DNA from: Mycolicibacterium sp. YH-1
GTDB lineage: Bacteria; Actinomycetota; Actinomycetes; Mycobacteriales; Mycobacteriaceae
Assembly (NCBI RefSeq): GCF_022557175.1
Contig: NZ_CP092915.1
Span: 620,001 to 684,000 of the forward strand
Length of the DNA stretch: 64,000 nt
Direction: 5' to 3'
Of the stretch, positions 49,920 through 61,472 are shown one piece after another. The position numbers and the translations under genes were made by a program. The notes under the pieces were generated by a model, which ran no database searches, was not told the origin of the DNA, and was given only the letters and a program-made list of their open reading frames with translations. Within the stretch, counting starts at the first letter, position 1. Each line of letters starts with the position of its first letter.

Positions 49920-51157
49920 CCGTCACCCTGCCAGAGCCGCCCATCGTCAACGATGAACTCGAGCCGCACCATGCCGAGGTGATCAAGGCGACCCTGCCGC
50001 TGGTCGGGGCGAACATCGGTGAGATCACCACGGTGTTCTATCGGACGTTGTTCGCCAATCATCCTGCGCTGATTCGCAATCTGTTCAATCGGGGCAACCA
50101 GGCGCAAGGCGCACAGCAGCGGGCACTGGCGGCGTCGATCGCGACCTTCGCGACGCACCTCATCGACCCGGAGCTGCCCCATCCGTCGGAGCTGCTGTCA
50201 CGGATCGGGCACAAGCACGCATCGTTGGGCATCACGGCCGACCAGTATCCGATCGTGTACGAGAACCTCTTCGCGGCGATCGTCGAGGTGCTCGGCGCCG
50301 ACACGGTGACCGCCGATGTCGCTGCGGCATGGGACCGGGTGTACTGGATCATGGCCAACACCCTGATCGCACTGGAGCGCGACCTCTACGCCGCCGCGGG
50401 TGTGGCCGACGGTGACGTGCATCGGCGGGCAGCGGTGGTGTCCCGGGTCGACGACCCATCCGGTGCCGTGTTGCTGTCGGTCCGCCTCATCGGCGGACCG
50501 ATCCCGGATAATGTTCCCGGACAGTACATTTCAGTCGGCGTGACAATGGCAGATGGTGCACGCCAGCTACGGCAGTACAGTCTGGTCAACGCGCCAGGAG
50601 CCGAGGAACTCACCTTCGCGGTGAAGCCGGTCAACGCTGATGGCGACGCGCCCGCGGGCGAGGTGTCCACCTGGATCAGGGCCAATGTCCGGGTGGGTGA
50701 CCTGCTCGACATCACGATGCCGTTCGGGGATTTGCCCGTGCCCGACAGTGCGCAGCGTCCGACGGTGCTGGTGTCGGCGGGTATCGGCATCACCCCGATG
50801 ATCGGGCTGCTTGAGTACTTCGCCGCGCAGACACCCGATCGCCAGGTCCATGTCCTACACGCCGACCGAGGCGACCAGGAGCATCCGCTGCGGGAACGGC
50901 AACAGGAGTTGGTGTCGCAGTTGCCCAACGCCACCCTCGACATCTGGTACGAGGACGGCCTGACCGGTGAGCGCGCCGGCGTGCACGCCGGACGCATGGT
51001 TCTCTCCAACGTGTCCGTGCCTGCGGGCGCCGAGGTATACCTCTGCGGCAATGACGGATTCGTCCGGGCGGTGCGGGCCCAGCTGACCGACCTCGGGGTG
51101 CCCGCCGAGCAGGTGCACTGCGAGCTGTTCAGCCCGAACGACTGGCTGCTGGGCTAG
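49916..51157 (+). CDS. hmp: Flavohemoglobin, nitric oxide dioxygenase
   Basis: Converts NO to nitrate with O2 and NAD(P)H. The globin domain (~1-150) contains the proximal-heme segment RIGHKHASLGI. The FAD domain follows (RQYSLVNAPG, PGQYISVGV), then the NAD domain (VLVSAGIGITPMIGLL, VYLCGNDGFV). It has 413 residues. ATG 49916 overlaps the nsrR stop, so the sensor and the detoxifying enzyme are made together under NsrR control. Confidence 0.95.
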   Translation: MTVTLPEPPIVNDELEPHHAEVIKATLPLVGANIGEITTVFYRTLFANHPALIRNLFNRGNQAQGAQQRALAASIATFATHLIDPELPHPSELLSRIGHKHASLGITADQYPIVYENLFAAIVEVLGADTVTADVAAAWDRVYWIMANTLIALERDLYAAAGVADGDVHRRAAVVSRVDDPSGAVLLSVRLIGGPIPDNVPGQYISVGVTMADGARQLRQYSLVNAPGAEELTFAVKPVNADGDAPAGEVSTWIRANVRVGDLLDITMPFGDLPVPDSAQRPTVLVSAGIGITPMIGLLEYFAAQTPDRQVHVLHADRGDQEHPLRERQQELVSQLPNATLDIWYEDGLTGERAGVHAGRMVLSNVSVPAGAEVYLCGNDGFVRAVRAQLTDLGVPAEQVHCELFSPNDWLLG

Positions 51158-51167
51158 GCGCAGGCAC

Positions 51168-52115
51168 CTAGGACGGGATCTCGCGCAGTGGTGGGCCTGC
51201 CCGCCACTGCGCGAGGATCGGCTGCACGCCCTCCGTCAGCATCGGCAGCTGTGGAGCCATGGCCAGACACGCGACCACTGCCAGCAGGCCCGCGGCGTCG
51301 GTGACGCGCAGAACCCGGCCGTCCAGCGGGCGCAGACCCAATGGCGTGGCCGCCTCGTTGTAGGCGGCCACGCCCTCGGGTCCCACCATGGCAAGGTCGG
51401 ACTCGACGGCACCCATGGTGACGAGTTCGAAGTCCGACCACAGTTCGCCATCAGCGGTCGTGATCATGTTGTGGTACGGCGCATCTCCGTGAATCGGCTG
51501 GATCTCGACACCGGGGAAGGTCGACTCGAACGCCGACCGTGACGTGAGCACGGGCTCGAGAACGGACCACTCTCGCTGTGCCCGTTCGAGATCGCCTGCA
51601 TCGAGGAGGTCGGGGAGATGCTCCAACGCCGCCAAACCGTCAGGAATGTAGGTGCCGAACGGTGCCCAGAACCCCAGCCCCTCACCGGGGTAGTCGCGCA
51701 GCACCGCATGTAGCCGCGCCGTCTGCTCGACACGTGTGACCATGTCCGGTTCGACATCGGCCACCTGATCGACGTACTGCCAGAACGTCATCGAGAAGCC
51801 CTCGCGCCGAACAGGTTCACGCGGCACCAGTGGGCTCGGCGGTACCACGGGATGGCCGTTGTCGGCGAGCCACCCCGCCACCGACAACTCTGAACGCTGC
51901 TGTGCGGTCTGGGATTCGGGGTCCGCAGTCTGTGATGGCGGCAGCACGGTCGGCACTCGAACCACAACGGGTGCCGGGTCCAGGTGCACGATGACGGAGA
52001 ACACGTCGTAGAGCACTCGCGGACTCGCGACCCGGAGCCCGAGATCGCGGCCCGCGGACGTTGCGGCGGCAACTGCGCGTGCGGTTCGTGCGGCAATCTG
52101 CTCAGGGGTCAGCAC
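51168..52115 (-). CDS. Aminoglycoside phosphotransferase-fold protein
   Basis: A 315-residue APH/choline-kinase-like protein. The catalytic-loop motif is IQPIHGDAPYHNMI (HxDxxxxN) and the metal-binding Asp is in LWSDFELV. No resistance role can be inferred; many such proteins phosphorylate metabolites. GTG 52115 (MLTPEQIAARTARAV) is chosen, since the frame to 52544 runs over otsB. It is convergent with hmp, with 10 nt between the stops, and 43 nt downstream of otsB. Confidence 0.8.
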   Translation of the reverse strand: MLTPEQIAARTARAVAAATSAGRDLGLRVASPRVLYDVFSVIVHLDPAPVVVRVPTVLPPSQTADPESQTAQQRSELSVAGWLADNGHPVVPPSPLVPREPVRREGFSMTFWQYVDQVADVEPDMVTRVEQTARLHAVLRDYPGEGLGFWAPFGTYIPDGLAALEHLPDLLDAGDLERAQREWSVLEPVLTSRSAFESTFPGVEIQPIHGDAPYHNMITTADGELWSDFELVTMGAVESDLAMVGPEGVAAYNEAATPLGLRPLDGRVLRVTDAAGLLAVVACLAMAPQLPMLTEGVQPILAQWRAGPPLREIPS

Positions 52116-52158
52116 CGTGCCCAGTATGACGCTCAAACACCTGTTCGTCGAGCGGATT

Positions 52159-52902
52159 TCAGCTGCGCCGCGCGGCGAGCAGGTAGGCCAGTACGTCGGC
52201 CACGTCATCCGGGGTGCCGATGCGGAAGCCCGCCGCCGTGTCACCCGGGCCGACCTTGATCCCGATATCGTCCTCGCGCATTCGGCGAAAGGCCTTCTCG
52301 TCGGTGACATCGTCGCCGAGGAACACCACGACTGTCGCCGAGGTCTGCTCGCGCAGGATGTCGACGGCCTCGCCCTTGTCGGTGTCGATGACGGCGAACT
52401 CCAGCACGGCCTTGCCCGCCGTGACGTGTGCGTCCCATTCGGTGGACGCAGCACGTGCGGCTGCCAGCGCTGCCTCGCCGTCGGCATCGCTGGCGTTGCG
52501 AATGTGCAGGGCGACGCTGGCTGGCTTGGTCTCCACGGCGACACCGGGACGATTCGTCGCTATCGCGTCCAGTTCGGCGACCATCCGGCCGAGCAGCGTC
52601 TCGTCCACGTCGTGGGCGAAGCCGCTCAAGAACTCCGCGCCGTGGCTCCCCACCAGATGGACACTCGGCGGCATCGCCGACAGGTCACGCAGCACGCCCA
52701 GCGCACGTCCCGACACCAGCGCGGTGTGGGTGTCGGGCAGGTCGGCGAGCGCGATGAGGGACTCCGCCGCAGCGGGCAACGCACGAGCCGCGGCGGGATC
52801 GTTGACGATGGGTGCGAGCGTCCCGTCGAAGTCCGACGTGACGAGCAGGCGCGGTGTCGCGGCGGCGACGTCGAGCGCCCCGATGAGTTCTGCCGGTAGC
52901 AC
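52159..52902 (-). CDS. otsB: Trehalose-6-phosphate phosphatase
   Basis: A HAD-family phosphatase of 247 residues. The nucleophile motif is SDFDGTLAPI, LVSGRALGVL is motif II, and VVVFLGDDVTDEKAF holds the metal-binding acid motif. It makes trehalose from trehalose-6-phosphate. The synthase otsA is not nearby. GTG 52902 is used. The 43 bp between it and kstR carry a copy of the dispersed repeat. Confidence 0.9.
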   Translation of the reverse strand: MLPAELIGALDVAAATPRLLVTSDFDGTLAPIVNDPAAARALPAAAESLIALADLPDTHTALVSGRALGVLRDLSAMPPSVHLVGSHGAEFLSGFAHDVDETLLGRMVAELDAIATNRPGVAVETKPASVALHIRNASDADGEAALAAARAASTEWDAHVTAGKAVLEFAVIDTDKGEAVDILREQTSATVVVFLGDDVTDEKAFRRMREDDIGIKVGPGDTAAGFRIGTPDDVADVLAYLLAARRS

Positions 52903-52912
52903 CCCTACATCC

Positions 52913-52938
52913 TCCCCGGCCGCTGCGCTCCTGCCGGC
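52913..52938. repeat. Single copy of the dispersed GAGCGnAGCG repeat
   Basis: On the minus strand this reads GGCCGGCAGGAGCGCAGCGG, sharing the GGCAGGAGCGnAGCG core with the tandem units at 7476 and 56601. It fills the short otsB-kstR gap. Confidence 0.6.
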
Positions 52939-52945
52939 CGCCGGG

Positions 52946-53632
52946 TCAGATCTTGGGGTGTTCCCCGTCGCCTATCAGCAGTCGCACGGCGAGATCGAGT
53001 CGCTTGCTGACGTCGGTGGCCGAGGCCCTGCGGGTCAGCCAGGCCAGCAGGTTCGAAAGCCAGACATCGGAGATGACGCGGGCGATGTGGTACTGATCCT
53101 CGGTCGGCTCGCCGTCGCTCATCGCCCTGGCGAACATCGAGTCCATCAGCTTGCCGACGTGATCGACCTCACCGGCCGCCGACGCGTCGGCGAACACGAA
53201 TGCACGCGTCATCGCCTCGGTCAGCAGGGGATTGCGCTGCATCGAGCGGTTGAGCTTGCCGACCATGATGTTGAGTCGCTGGTACGGCGTGCCGCCGGTG
53301 AGGGAGGCCCGGTCGGTCTTGGCGTCGATGCGCTCGAACTCCCGGCCCAGGGCAGACACCAGCAGGTGCACCTTGGACGGGAAGTAGCGATACAGGGTGC
53401 CGACGGCGACGTCGGCGCGTTCTGCGACGGCCCGCATCTGGACGGCCTCGTAGCCGCCCTTGGAGGCAATGGCCAGGGTGGCGTCGAGGATGCGTTTGCG
53501 TCGCTCGCGCTGAGCTTCGGATCCGAGTTCGGATTCAGCTAGGACAGCCACGTTCGTCACCTGGCGTGGGCCGGTGGTCGAATCCGACCCCGAACCCGAG
53601 TTGGTCGCTGCTGGCAGCGAAGTCCCTGACAT
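52946..53632 (-). CDS. kstR: TetR-family repressor of cholesterol catabolism KstR
   Basis: A 228-residue TetR regulator derepressed by cholesterol-derived CoA thioesters. The helix-turn-helix region is RKRILDATLAIASKGGYEAVQMRAVAERADVAVGTLYRYF. The C-terminal ligand domain ends WLTRRASATDVSKRLDLAVRLL. ATG 53632 gives an N-terminal extension (MSGTSLPAATNSG) relative to the M. tuberculosis form as I recall it, whose MAVLAESELG start corresponds to GTG 53551 here. It is divergent from fadE34 across a KstR box. Confidence 0.93.
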   Translation of the reverse strand: MSGTSLPAATNSGSGSDSTTGPRQVTNVAVLAESELGSEAQRERRKRILDATLAIASKGGYEAVQMRAVAERADVAVGTLYRYFPSKVHLLVSALGREFERIDAKTDRASLTGGTPYQRLNIMVGKLNRSMQRNPLLTEAMTRAFVFADASAAGEVDHVGKLMDSMFARAMSDGEPTEDQYHIARVISDVWLSNLLAWLTRRASATDVSKRLDLAVRLLIGDGEHPKI

Positions 53633-53774
53633 TCGGCGGTCAGCTCCTTCTCCTTGCACACTAGGTGGAAAGGATACGCATTCCGATCTCTGATTTCCCA
53701 CCTCCGTGCCCCTGGGACCCTCTAGGTGTCCTGCCGTTATGGCGGTCGACTTGACGTTCGAACGCTGTCACCAT

Positions 53775-53788
53775 TAGAACACGTTCTA
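53775..53788. promoter_or_regulatory. KstR operator, kstR / fadE34
   Basis: TAGAACACGTTCTA matches TnnAACnnGTTnnA fully and is palindromic. It lies between the divergent kstR and fadE34 genes, so KstR should repress both. Confidence 0.9.
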
Positions 53789-53830
53789 GTGAGAAGCAAC
53801 GTTTTCTCGCATAAGGCTAGGAGGCTCGAG

Positions 53831-55963
53831 ATGGCTGCTTCTCTTGCGGCGGGAACCGCACCAGGCACCGACGAACAGTTTGCTGCGCGTGAACTCGTCC
53901 GGAGCTGGGCTGCGACATCCGGGTCGATCCAGGCGGTACGCGCCGTCGAGGAGGGCAACCCCGACGCGTGGCGGACCCCATACCGGGGTCTGGCCGATCT
54001 CGGGCTCTTCGGCGTCGCGGTTGACGAGGAACGCGGTGGGGCCGGCGGCAGCATCGAGGACCTCGGCGCGATGGTCGCCGAGGCCGCCGCTGCGCTGGTG
54101 CCCGGTCCCGTCGTGACGACGGCGCTGGCCACCCTCGTGGTCACCGACGAGGCGCTGCTCGACGCGCTCGTCTCCGGTGAGCGCACGGCGGGTGTGGCGC
54201 TGCGCTCCGACATCACCTTCGATTCGGCGGCGGGCACCGCGACCGGTGGCGCCGCATTCGTGACCGGTGCGGAACCGGGCGGCGTGCTGATACTGCCCGC
54301 AGGCGATGGCTGGCTGGTGGTCGACGCGACCGCCACCGGTGTCACGGTCGAACCGCTGGCGGCCACCGACTTCTCCCGCCCGCTGGCTCGTGTTGAACTG
54401 TCGGCTGCACCGGCCTCGGTTATCGACATGACGTATCAGCGGGTGGCCGACCTGACCGCGACGCTGCTGGCCGCCGAGGCAGCGGGCCTGTCGCGCTGGA
54501 TGGTCGAGACCGCGACCGAGTACGCGAAGGTCCGCGAGCAGTTCGGCAAGCCCATCGGCAGCTTCCAGGCCGTCAAGCACATGTGCGCGGAGATGCTGCT
54601 GCGCTCCGAGCAGATCTCGACAGCGGCCGCCGACGCGGCGAGCGCCGTGTCGGATCCCGAGCCCGACCAGCTCTCGATCGCGGTCGCGGTCGCGTCGGCC
54701 GTCGGGATCGAGGCCGAGAAGGACAATGCGCGTGACTGCATCCAGGTTCTCGGCGGGATCGGCTTCACCTGGGAACACGACGCCCATCTGTACCTGCGGC
54801 GGGCCTACGCCAACGCCCAGTTCCTGGGCGGCAGGTCATTCTGGTTGCGGCGGTGCGCGCAGCTGACGCGTGCCGGTGTGCGTCGGCACCTGCACGTCGA
54901 TGTGAGCGGTGCCGAGGGCATTCGAGCGGAGGTCGCGGCGACCGCCGCCGATATCGCCGCCCTGCCGGCGGAGAAGCGTCAGGCCGCGCTCGCCGAGACC
55001 GGCCTGATGGCCCCGCACTGGCCCAAGCCCTACGGCCGGGATGCGACTCCCGCCGAGCAATTGGTGATCGATCAGGAACTCGAGGCCGCCGGCGTGGTCA
55101 GGCCCGACATCTCGATCGGCTGGTGGGCCGCGCCGACGATCTTCGGCCACGGCAGCCCCGAGCAGATCGAGAGGTTCATTCCCGGCACGCTCAACGGCGA
55201 TGTCTACTGGTGCCAGCTCTTCAGTGAGCCGGGTGCGGGTAGTGACCTTGCGGCGTTGCGCACCAAGGCCGTTCGCACCGAGGGGGGCTGGAAGCTGACC
55301 GGGCAGAAGGTCTGGACGTCGAACGCGCACCGCGCCGACTGGGGTATCTGCCTGGCCCGCACCAACCCTGACGTGCCCAAGCACAAGGGCATCACCTACT
55401 TCCTGGTGGACATGAAGTCGGCGGGCATCGACATCCGGCCGCTGCGCGAGATCACCGGCGAGGCACTGTTCAACGAGGTGTTCTTCGACGACCTGTTCGT
55501 CCCCGACGACATGGTTGTCGGACCCGTCGACGGCGGTTGGCCGCTTGCCCGCACCACGCTGGCCAACGAGCGCGTGGCGATCGCCGCCGGCGGTGCGCTC
55601 GACAAGGGCATGGAGCACCTACTCGCCATGATCGGCGACGCCGAACTCGACCCGGTCGACACGGACCGGATCGGCGCACTGATCGTCCTGGCACAGGTCG
55701 GCTCTCTGCTCGACCAGTTGATCGCGAAGATGGCCGTCGGCGGCCACGACCCGGGTGCACCGTCGAGCGTGCGCAAGTTGATCGGCGTGCGGTACCGGCA
55801 GCGGCTGGCCGAGGCGATCATGGACTCCGAACCGGGTGCGGGCATCGTGGATTCGCCCGATGTCCGCTACTTCCTCAACAGCCTGTGCCTGTCCATCGCG
55901 GGCGGCACCGAGCAGATCCTGCTCAACCTCGCGGGCGAGCGGTTACTGGGTCTGCCGCGCTGA
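53831..55963 (+). CDS. fadE34: Acyl-CoA dehydrogenase FadE34 (ChsE3), steroid side chain
   Basis: A 710-residue protein with two fused acyl-CoA dehydrogenase domains. The first covers ~1-350 (FGKPIGSFQAVKHMCAEML, CIQVLGGIGFTWEHDAHLYLRR) and the second covers ~370-710 (QLFSEPGAGSDLAALRTKA, LTGQKVWTSNAH, GGTEQILLNLAGERLLGLPR). In M. tuberculosis it dehydrogenates a C24 steroid side-chain CoA ester. AGGAGG precedes ATG 53831. A KstR box 43 bp upstream fits induction by cholesterol. Confidence 0.94.
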   Translation: MAASLAAGTAPGTDEQFAARELVRSWAATSGSIQAVRAVEEGNPDAWRTPYRGLADLGLFGVAVDEERGGAGGSIEDLGAMVAEAAAALVPGPVVTTALATLVVTDEALLDALVSGERTAGVALRSDITFDSAAGTATGGAAFVTGAEPGGVLILPAGDGWLVVDATATGVTVEPLAATDFSRPLARVELSAAPASVIDMTYQRVADLTATLLAAEAAGLSRWMVETATEYAKVREQFGKPIGSFQAVKHMCAEMLLRSEQISTAAADAASAVSDPEPDQLSIAVAVASAVGIEAEKDNARDCIQVLGGIGFTWEHDAHLYLRRAYANAQFLGGRSFWLRRCAQLTRAGVRRHLHVDVSGAEGIRAEVAATAADIAALPAEKRQAALAETGLMAPHWPKPYGRDATPAEQLVIDQELEAAGVVRPDISIGWWAAPTIFGHGSPEQIERFIPGTLNGDVYWCQLFSEPGAGSDLAALRTKAVRTEGGWKLTGQKVWTSNAHRADWGICLARTNPDVPKHKGITYFLVDMKSAGIDIRPLREITGEALFNEVFFDDLFVPDDMVVGPVDGGWPLARTTLANERVAIAAGGALDKGMEHLLAMIGDAELDPVDTDRIGALIVLAQVGSLLDQLIAKMAVGGHDPGAPSSVRKLIGVRYRQRLAEAIMDSEPGAGIVDSPDVRYFLNSLCLSIAGGTEQILLNLAGERLLGLPR

Positions 55964-55978
55964 CCCCTGTTTCTCCCG

Positions 55979-56036
55979 CGAGCAGACACAAAACTGCCCC
56001 TTTTCACGCGAAAAGGGGCAGTTTTGCGTCTGCTCG
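55979..56036. terminator. Very long hairpin between convergent genes
   Basis: Left arm 55979-56005 (starting CGAGCAGAC, with ACTGCCCCTTTTC) pairs with 56010-56036 over 27 positions with one mismatch and a 4-nt loop. AAAA/TTTT runs lie within the stem. It sits between the fadE34 stop and the stop of the convergent secreted protein, so it can act as a bidirectional terminator. Confidence 0.85.
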
Positions 56037-56042
56037 GCAGTC

Positions 56043-56585
56043 TCAGTAGGTCGTCTGCGCGCAGGCGGTCGGTGTGGTGAGGTTCACCGTGCCGTAGACC
56101 ACCTGGATGTATGAGCACACGATGTAGTCGGCGTCGGTCTTGGGCCGGCCGGTCGACCAGTCGGTGGTGCGGGTGCTGCCGTGCAGCATGAACTTCTCCG
56201 GCGGGCCGCTGCCGGCGTAGACAGTCGCGAACTGAGTGTCGTTGATGGACTTGAACATCCGAGTGTTCGGCGCGTTGAAGTCCGAATCCATGTACATGTC
56301 GCGGTCCATCGACCGCACCGTGGTGCTCTGCTTGCCGTAGAAGTCCCAGGGGAAGGGGATCGGCCCGTCGGGTCCGCGCAGGTTCGCCGCGGTGGTGAAG
56401 TAGCACTGATTCTCGGCGAGAACGCAATTGGCCGTCGTGTGCATCTCCAGCGTGACCACCGGATCGATGGGGATCGATGCCGTCGCACTGTTCTCCGCCG
56501 CGGCCGACACCGCCATCGGCGTGACGAGGGCCAGCGTCAGCCAGGACGCCGAGAACAAGGCAGCGCTGGTGGCGAGCCGCTTCAT
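56043..56585 (-). CDS. Secreted protein of unknown function
   Basis: A 180-residue protein with a Sec signal peptide (MKRLATSAALFSASWLTLALV to VSAAAENS) and no lipobox. The mature part has four cysteines (NCVLAENQCYF, IVCSY, TACAQ), likely disulfide-bonded, and ends TTY. I recognise no family beyond a general mycobacterial secreted type. ATG 56585 has GAGGAA before it; GTG 56597 is a longer alternative. It is co-directional with kshB, separated by the repeat pair. Confidence 0.75.
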   Translation of the reverse strand: MKRLATSAALFSASWLTLALVTPMAVSAAAENSATASIPIDPVVTLEMHTTANCVLAENQCYFTTAANLRGPDGPIPFPWDFYGKQSTTVRSMDRDMYMDSDFNAPNTRMFKSINDTQFATVYAGSGPPEKFMLHGSTRTTDWSTGRPKTDADYIVCSYIQVVYGTVNLTTPTACAQTTY

Positions 56586-56600
56586 ATTGTTCCTCACACA

Positions 56601-56670
56601 TTCTCCCGAGTCGCTGCGCTCTGACCCGCGATCACTTCTTCCCGAGTCGCTGCGCTCCTGCCCGCCGATG
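56601..56670. repeat. Paired ~35-bp repeat between kshB and the secreted-protein gene
   Basis: Two adjacent units share CCCGAGTCGCTGCGCTC and start with TTCTCCC and TTCTTCCC respectively. In reverse complement they contain GAGCGCAGCGACTCGGG, related to the GAGCGAAGCGACCGGGG core of the units at 7476. They occupy most of the 111-bp gap. Confidence 0.85.
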
Positions 56671-56696
56671 CGGTCGGGCCCACGTTAGCCCGCGCT

Positions 56697-57758
56697 CTAC
56701 TCGTCATAGGTGACTTCGACCGAATCGGACTTCGGGATCGCCTGGCAGCCCAGGATCAGGCCCTCCTCGAGATCGGACGCCTCGAGCACGTCATTGACCT
56801 CCATGTCGACCTCGCCGCTCTTCAGCAGCACCGCGCAGGCGCCGCAGTGCCCCTCGCGGCAGGAGAACGGCGCGTCGAGGCCCTTGTCCAACAGCACGTC
56901 GAGCAACTTGGCGCTACGTGGCCAACGGATCTCGTGGGTCACGCCGTCGAGTGTCACCACGGCGGTGGCGGGGCCGCGGTCGTCGTCGTCGGAGTCATCG
57001 ATCACCACAGCCGCGAACGGGTCGGACTCCAGCGACTTGAACACCTCGACATGGATCCGATCGGGCGCGGTGCCTGCGGCATTGAGTGCTTCCTGCGCGC
57101 CGGCCATGAACGGGCCGGGGCCGCAGATGAACGCCTCGTGGCCCACGTACGGCGATACCAACGTGGCGAGCGCTGCCGCGGACGGCAGTCCCTGCACCGT
57201 CTCAAGCCAGTGCACGACCGTCAGCCGGTCGGGGTACTTGGCCGCCAGGTCGCGCAGCGCGCCGGCGAAGATCACCGACTTCTCATCGCGGTTGGCGTAG
57301 ACCAGCACCACCTTGCCGGAGCCCTCGGACAGCGCGGACTTGCAGATCGCCATCATCGGCGTGATGCCGCTGCCCGCGGCCATCAGGAGGAAGTCGGTGT
57401 CGAGCGTCTTGGGCACGAAGGTGCCCGACGGCGCGAGCACGTGGATGCGCATACCGGCGTGGGCGTTATCGCACAACCAGTGCGACGCGTATCCCCCGTC
57501 AGTGCGCTTGACGGTGACCGTGAGCGCGTCGTCGGTGTAGGGCGAGCTACTCAGTGAGTAGCAGCGCGCCACCGACCCGGTGCGGTCACTGGGCACCCGC
57601 AGCGTGAGGAACTGGCCGGGCGCATATCGCAGCCGGTCGGCCGGTACGTCGGCTCCGTCCGGCGTCTTGAACACGAGCGATCGCGCATCCGCGGTCTCCT
57701 CGATGACGCCCGCCAACTCCAGTTCGAGCACGTGGTTGCCGAGTGGCTCGTCCGTCAC
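56697..57758 (-). CDS. kshB: 3-ketosteroid-9-alpha-monooxygenase reductase KshB
   Basis: Passes electrons from NADH to the KshA oxygenase, which opens ring B of cholesterol metabolites. The FAD site is RCYSLSSSP, the NAD site is LMAAGSGITPMMAIC, and a C-terminal plant-type [2Fe-2S] domain has SCREGHCGACAVLLKSG with a distal Cys in GCQAIPKS. It has 353 residues from GTG 57758. Two KstR boxes lie between it and hsaA. kshA is not in the window. Confidence 0.94.
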   Translation of the reverse strand: MTDEPLGNHVLELELAGVIEETADARSLVFKTPDGADVPADRLRYAPGQFLTLRVPSDRTGSVARCYSLSSSPYTDDALTVTVKRTDGGYASHWLCDNAHAGMRIHVLAPSGTFVPKTLDTDFLLMAAGSGITPMMAICKSALSEGSGKVVLVYANRDEKSVIFAGALRDLAAKYPDRLTVVHWLETVQGLPSAAALATLVSPYVGHEAFICGPGPFMAGAQEALNAAGTAPDRIHVEVFKSLESDPFAAVVIDDSDDDDRGPATAVVTLDGVTHEIRWPRSAKLLDVLLDKGLDAPFSCREGHCGACAVLLKSGEVDMEVNDVLEASDLEEGLILGCQAIPKSDSVEVTYDE

Positions 57759-57794
57759 GGTCCGTCCCCTCTCGTCACGTTGTATGGCCAGAAC

Positions 57795-57808
57795 TAGAAC
57801 ATGTTACA
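57795..57808. promoter_or_regulatory. KstR operator near kshB
   Basis: TAGAACATGTTACA fits TnnAACnnGTTnnA at all fixed positions, 37 bp upstream of kshB. Confidence 0.85.
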
Positions 57809-57862
57809 AAAATGCGCTTCCGCAGGTCTAGCCGCCATGGATAGGCCCTACTCGACACAAAT

Positions 57863-57876
57863 CGTAACGTGTTCTA
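57863..57876. promoter_or_regulatory. KstR operator near hsaA
   Basis: CGTAACGTGTTCTA fits TnnAACnnGTTnnA except for the first base (C for T). It is 62 bp upstream of hsaA. Confidence 0.82.
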
Positions 57877-57937
57877 ATCTTGCGACTAGAGCTGGATACT
57901 CTAAATACCTAGCCCCGCCGATCCTGGAGGCAATTCA

Positions 57938-60897
<2,960 letters not shown>

Positions 60898-60905
60898 TCG
60901 ATATC

Positions 60906-61472
60906 GTGACCGCCAACGAGATAGACCCGCGGACATTCCGTAGCGTGCTTGGCCAGTTCTGCACCGGCATCACGATCATCACCACGATGCATGAGGACGT
61001 GCCGGTAGGGTTCGCGTGCCAGTCGTTCGCCGCGCTGTCGCTGGATCCGCCGCTGGTGCTGTTCTGCCCGACCAAGGTCTCGCGGTCGTGGCAGGCCATC
61101 GAGGCCAGCGGAAAGTTCTGCGTCAACGTGCTGCACGAGAAGCAGAAGGACGTCTCCGCGCGGTTCGGCTCCAGGGAACCCGACAAGTTCGCCGGAATCG
61201 ACTGGAGCCCATCCGAACTCGGGTCACCGCTGATCAAGGACACGCTGGCGCACATCGACTGCACGGTGGCGTCGGTCCATGACGGCGGCGACCACTTCGT
61301 CGTCTTCGGCGCGGTGCACTCGCTTTCGGAGGTGCCCAAGCGCAAGCCTCGGCCGCTGCTGTTCTACCGCGGTGAGTACACCGGTATCGAGCCGGATAAG
61401 AACACGCCCGCGCAGTGGCGTGACGATCTCGAGCAGTTCATCACCACCACCACTGCCGACACCTGGCTCTAA
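60906..61472 (+). CDS. hsaB: Flavin reductase HsaB
   Basis: Supplies reduced flavin to HsaA. A 188-residue flavin reductase-like protein with FRSVLGQFCTGITIIT, ACQSFAALSLDPPLVLFCP and FCVNVLHEKQ. GTG 60906 follows hsaC by 8 nt; the longer frame from 60831 lies inside hsaC. Its stop overlaps the convergent lipoprotein gene by 4 nt, leaving no room for nat. Confidence 0.94.
   Translation: MTANEIDPRTFRSVLGQFCTGITIITTMHEDVPVGFACQSFAALSLDPPLVLFCPTKVSRSWQAIEASGKFCVNVLHEKQKDVSARFGSREPDKFAGIDWSPSELGSPLIKDTLAHIDCTVASVHDGGDHFVVFGAVHSLSEVPKRKPRPLLFYRGEYTGIEPDKNTPAQWRDDLEQFITTTTADTWL

Noticed and set aside
51168..52115. Antibiotic-resistance aminoglycoside kinase
   Set aside because: Only the general kinase fold motifs are seen; there is no transposon context and no close resistance-enzyme signature.
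52214..53542. 442-aa plus-strand frame opposite otsB and kstR
   Set aside because: It spans two recognised reverse genes and their gap; it is Ser/Ala/Arg-rich shadow sequence.
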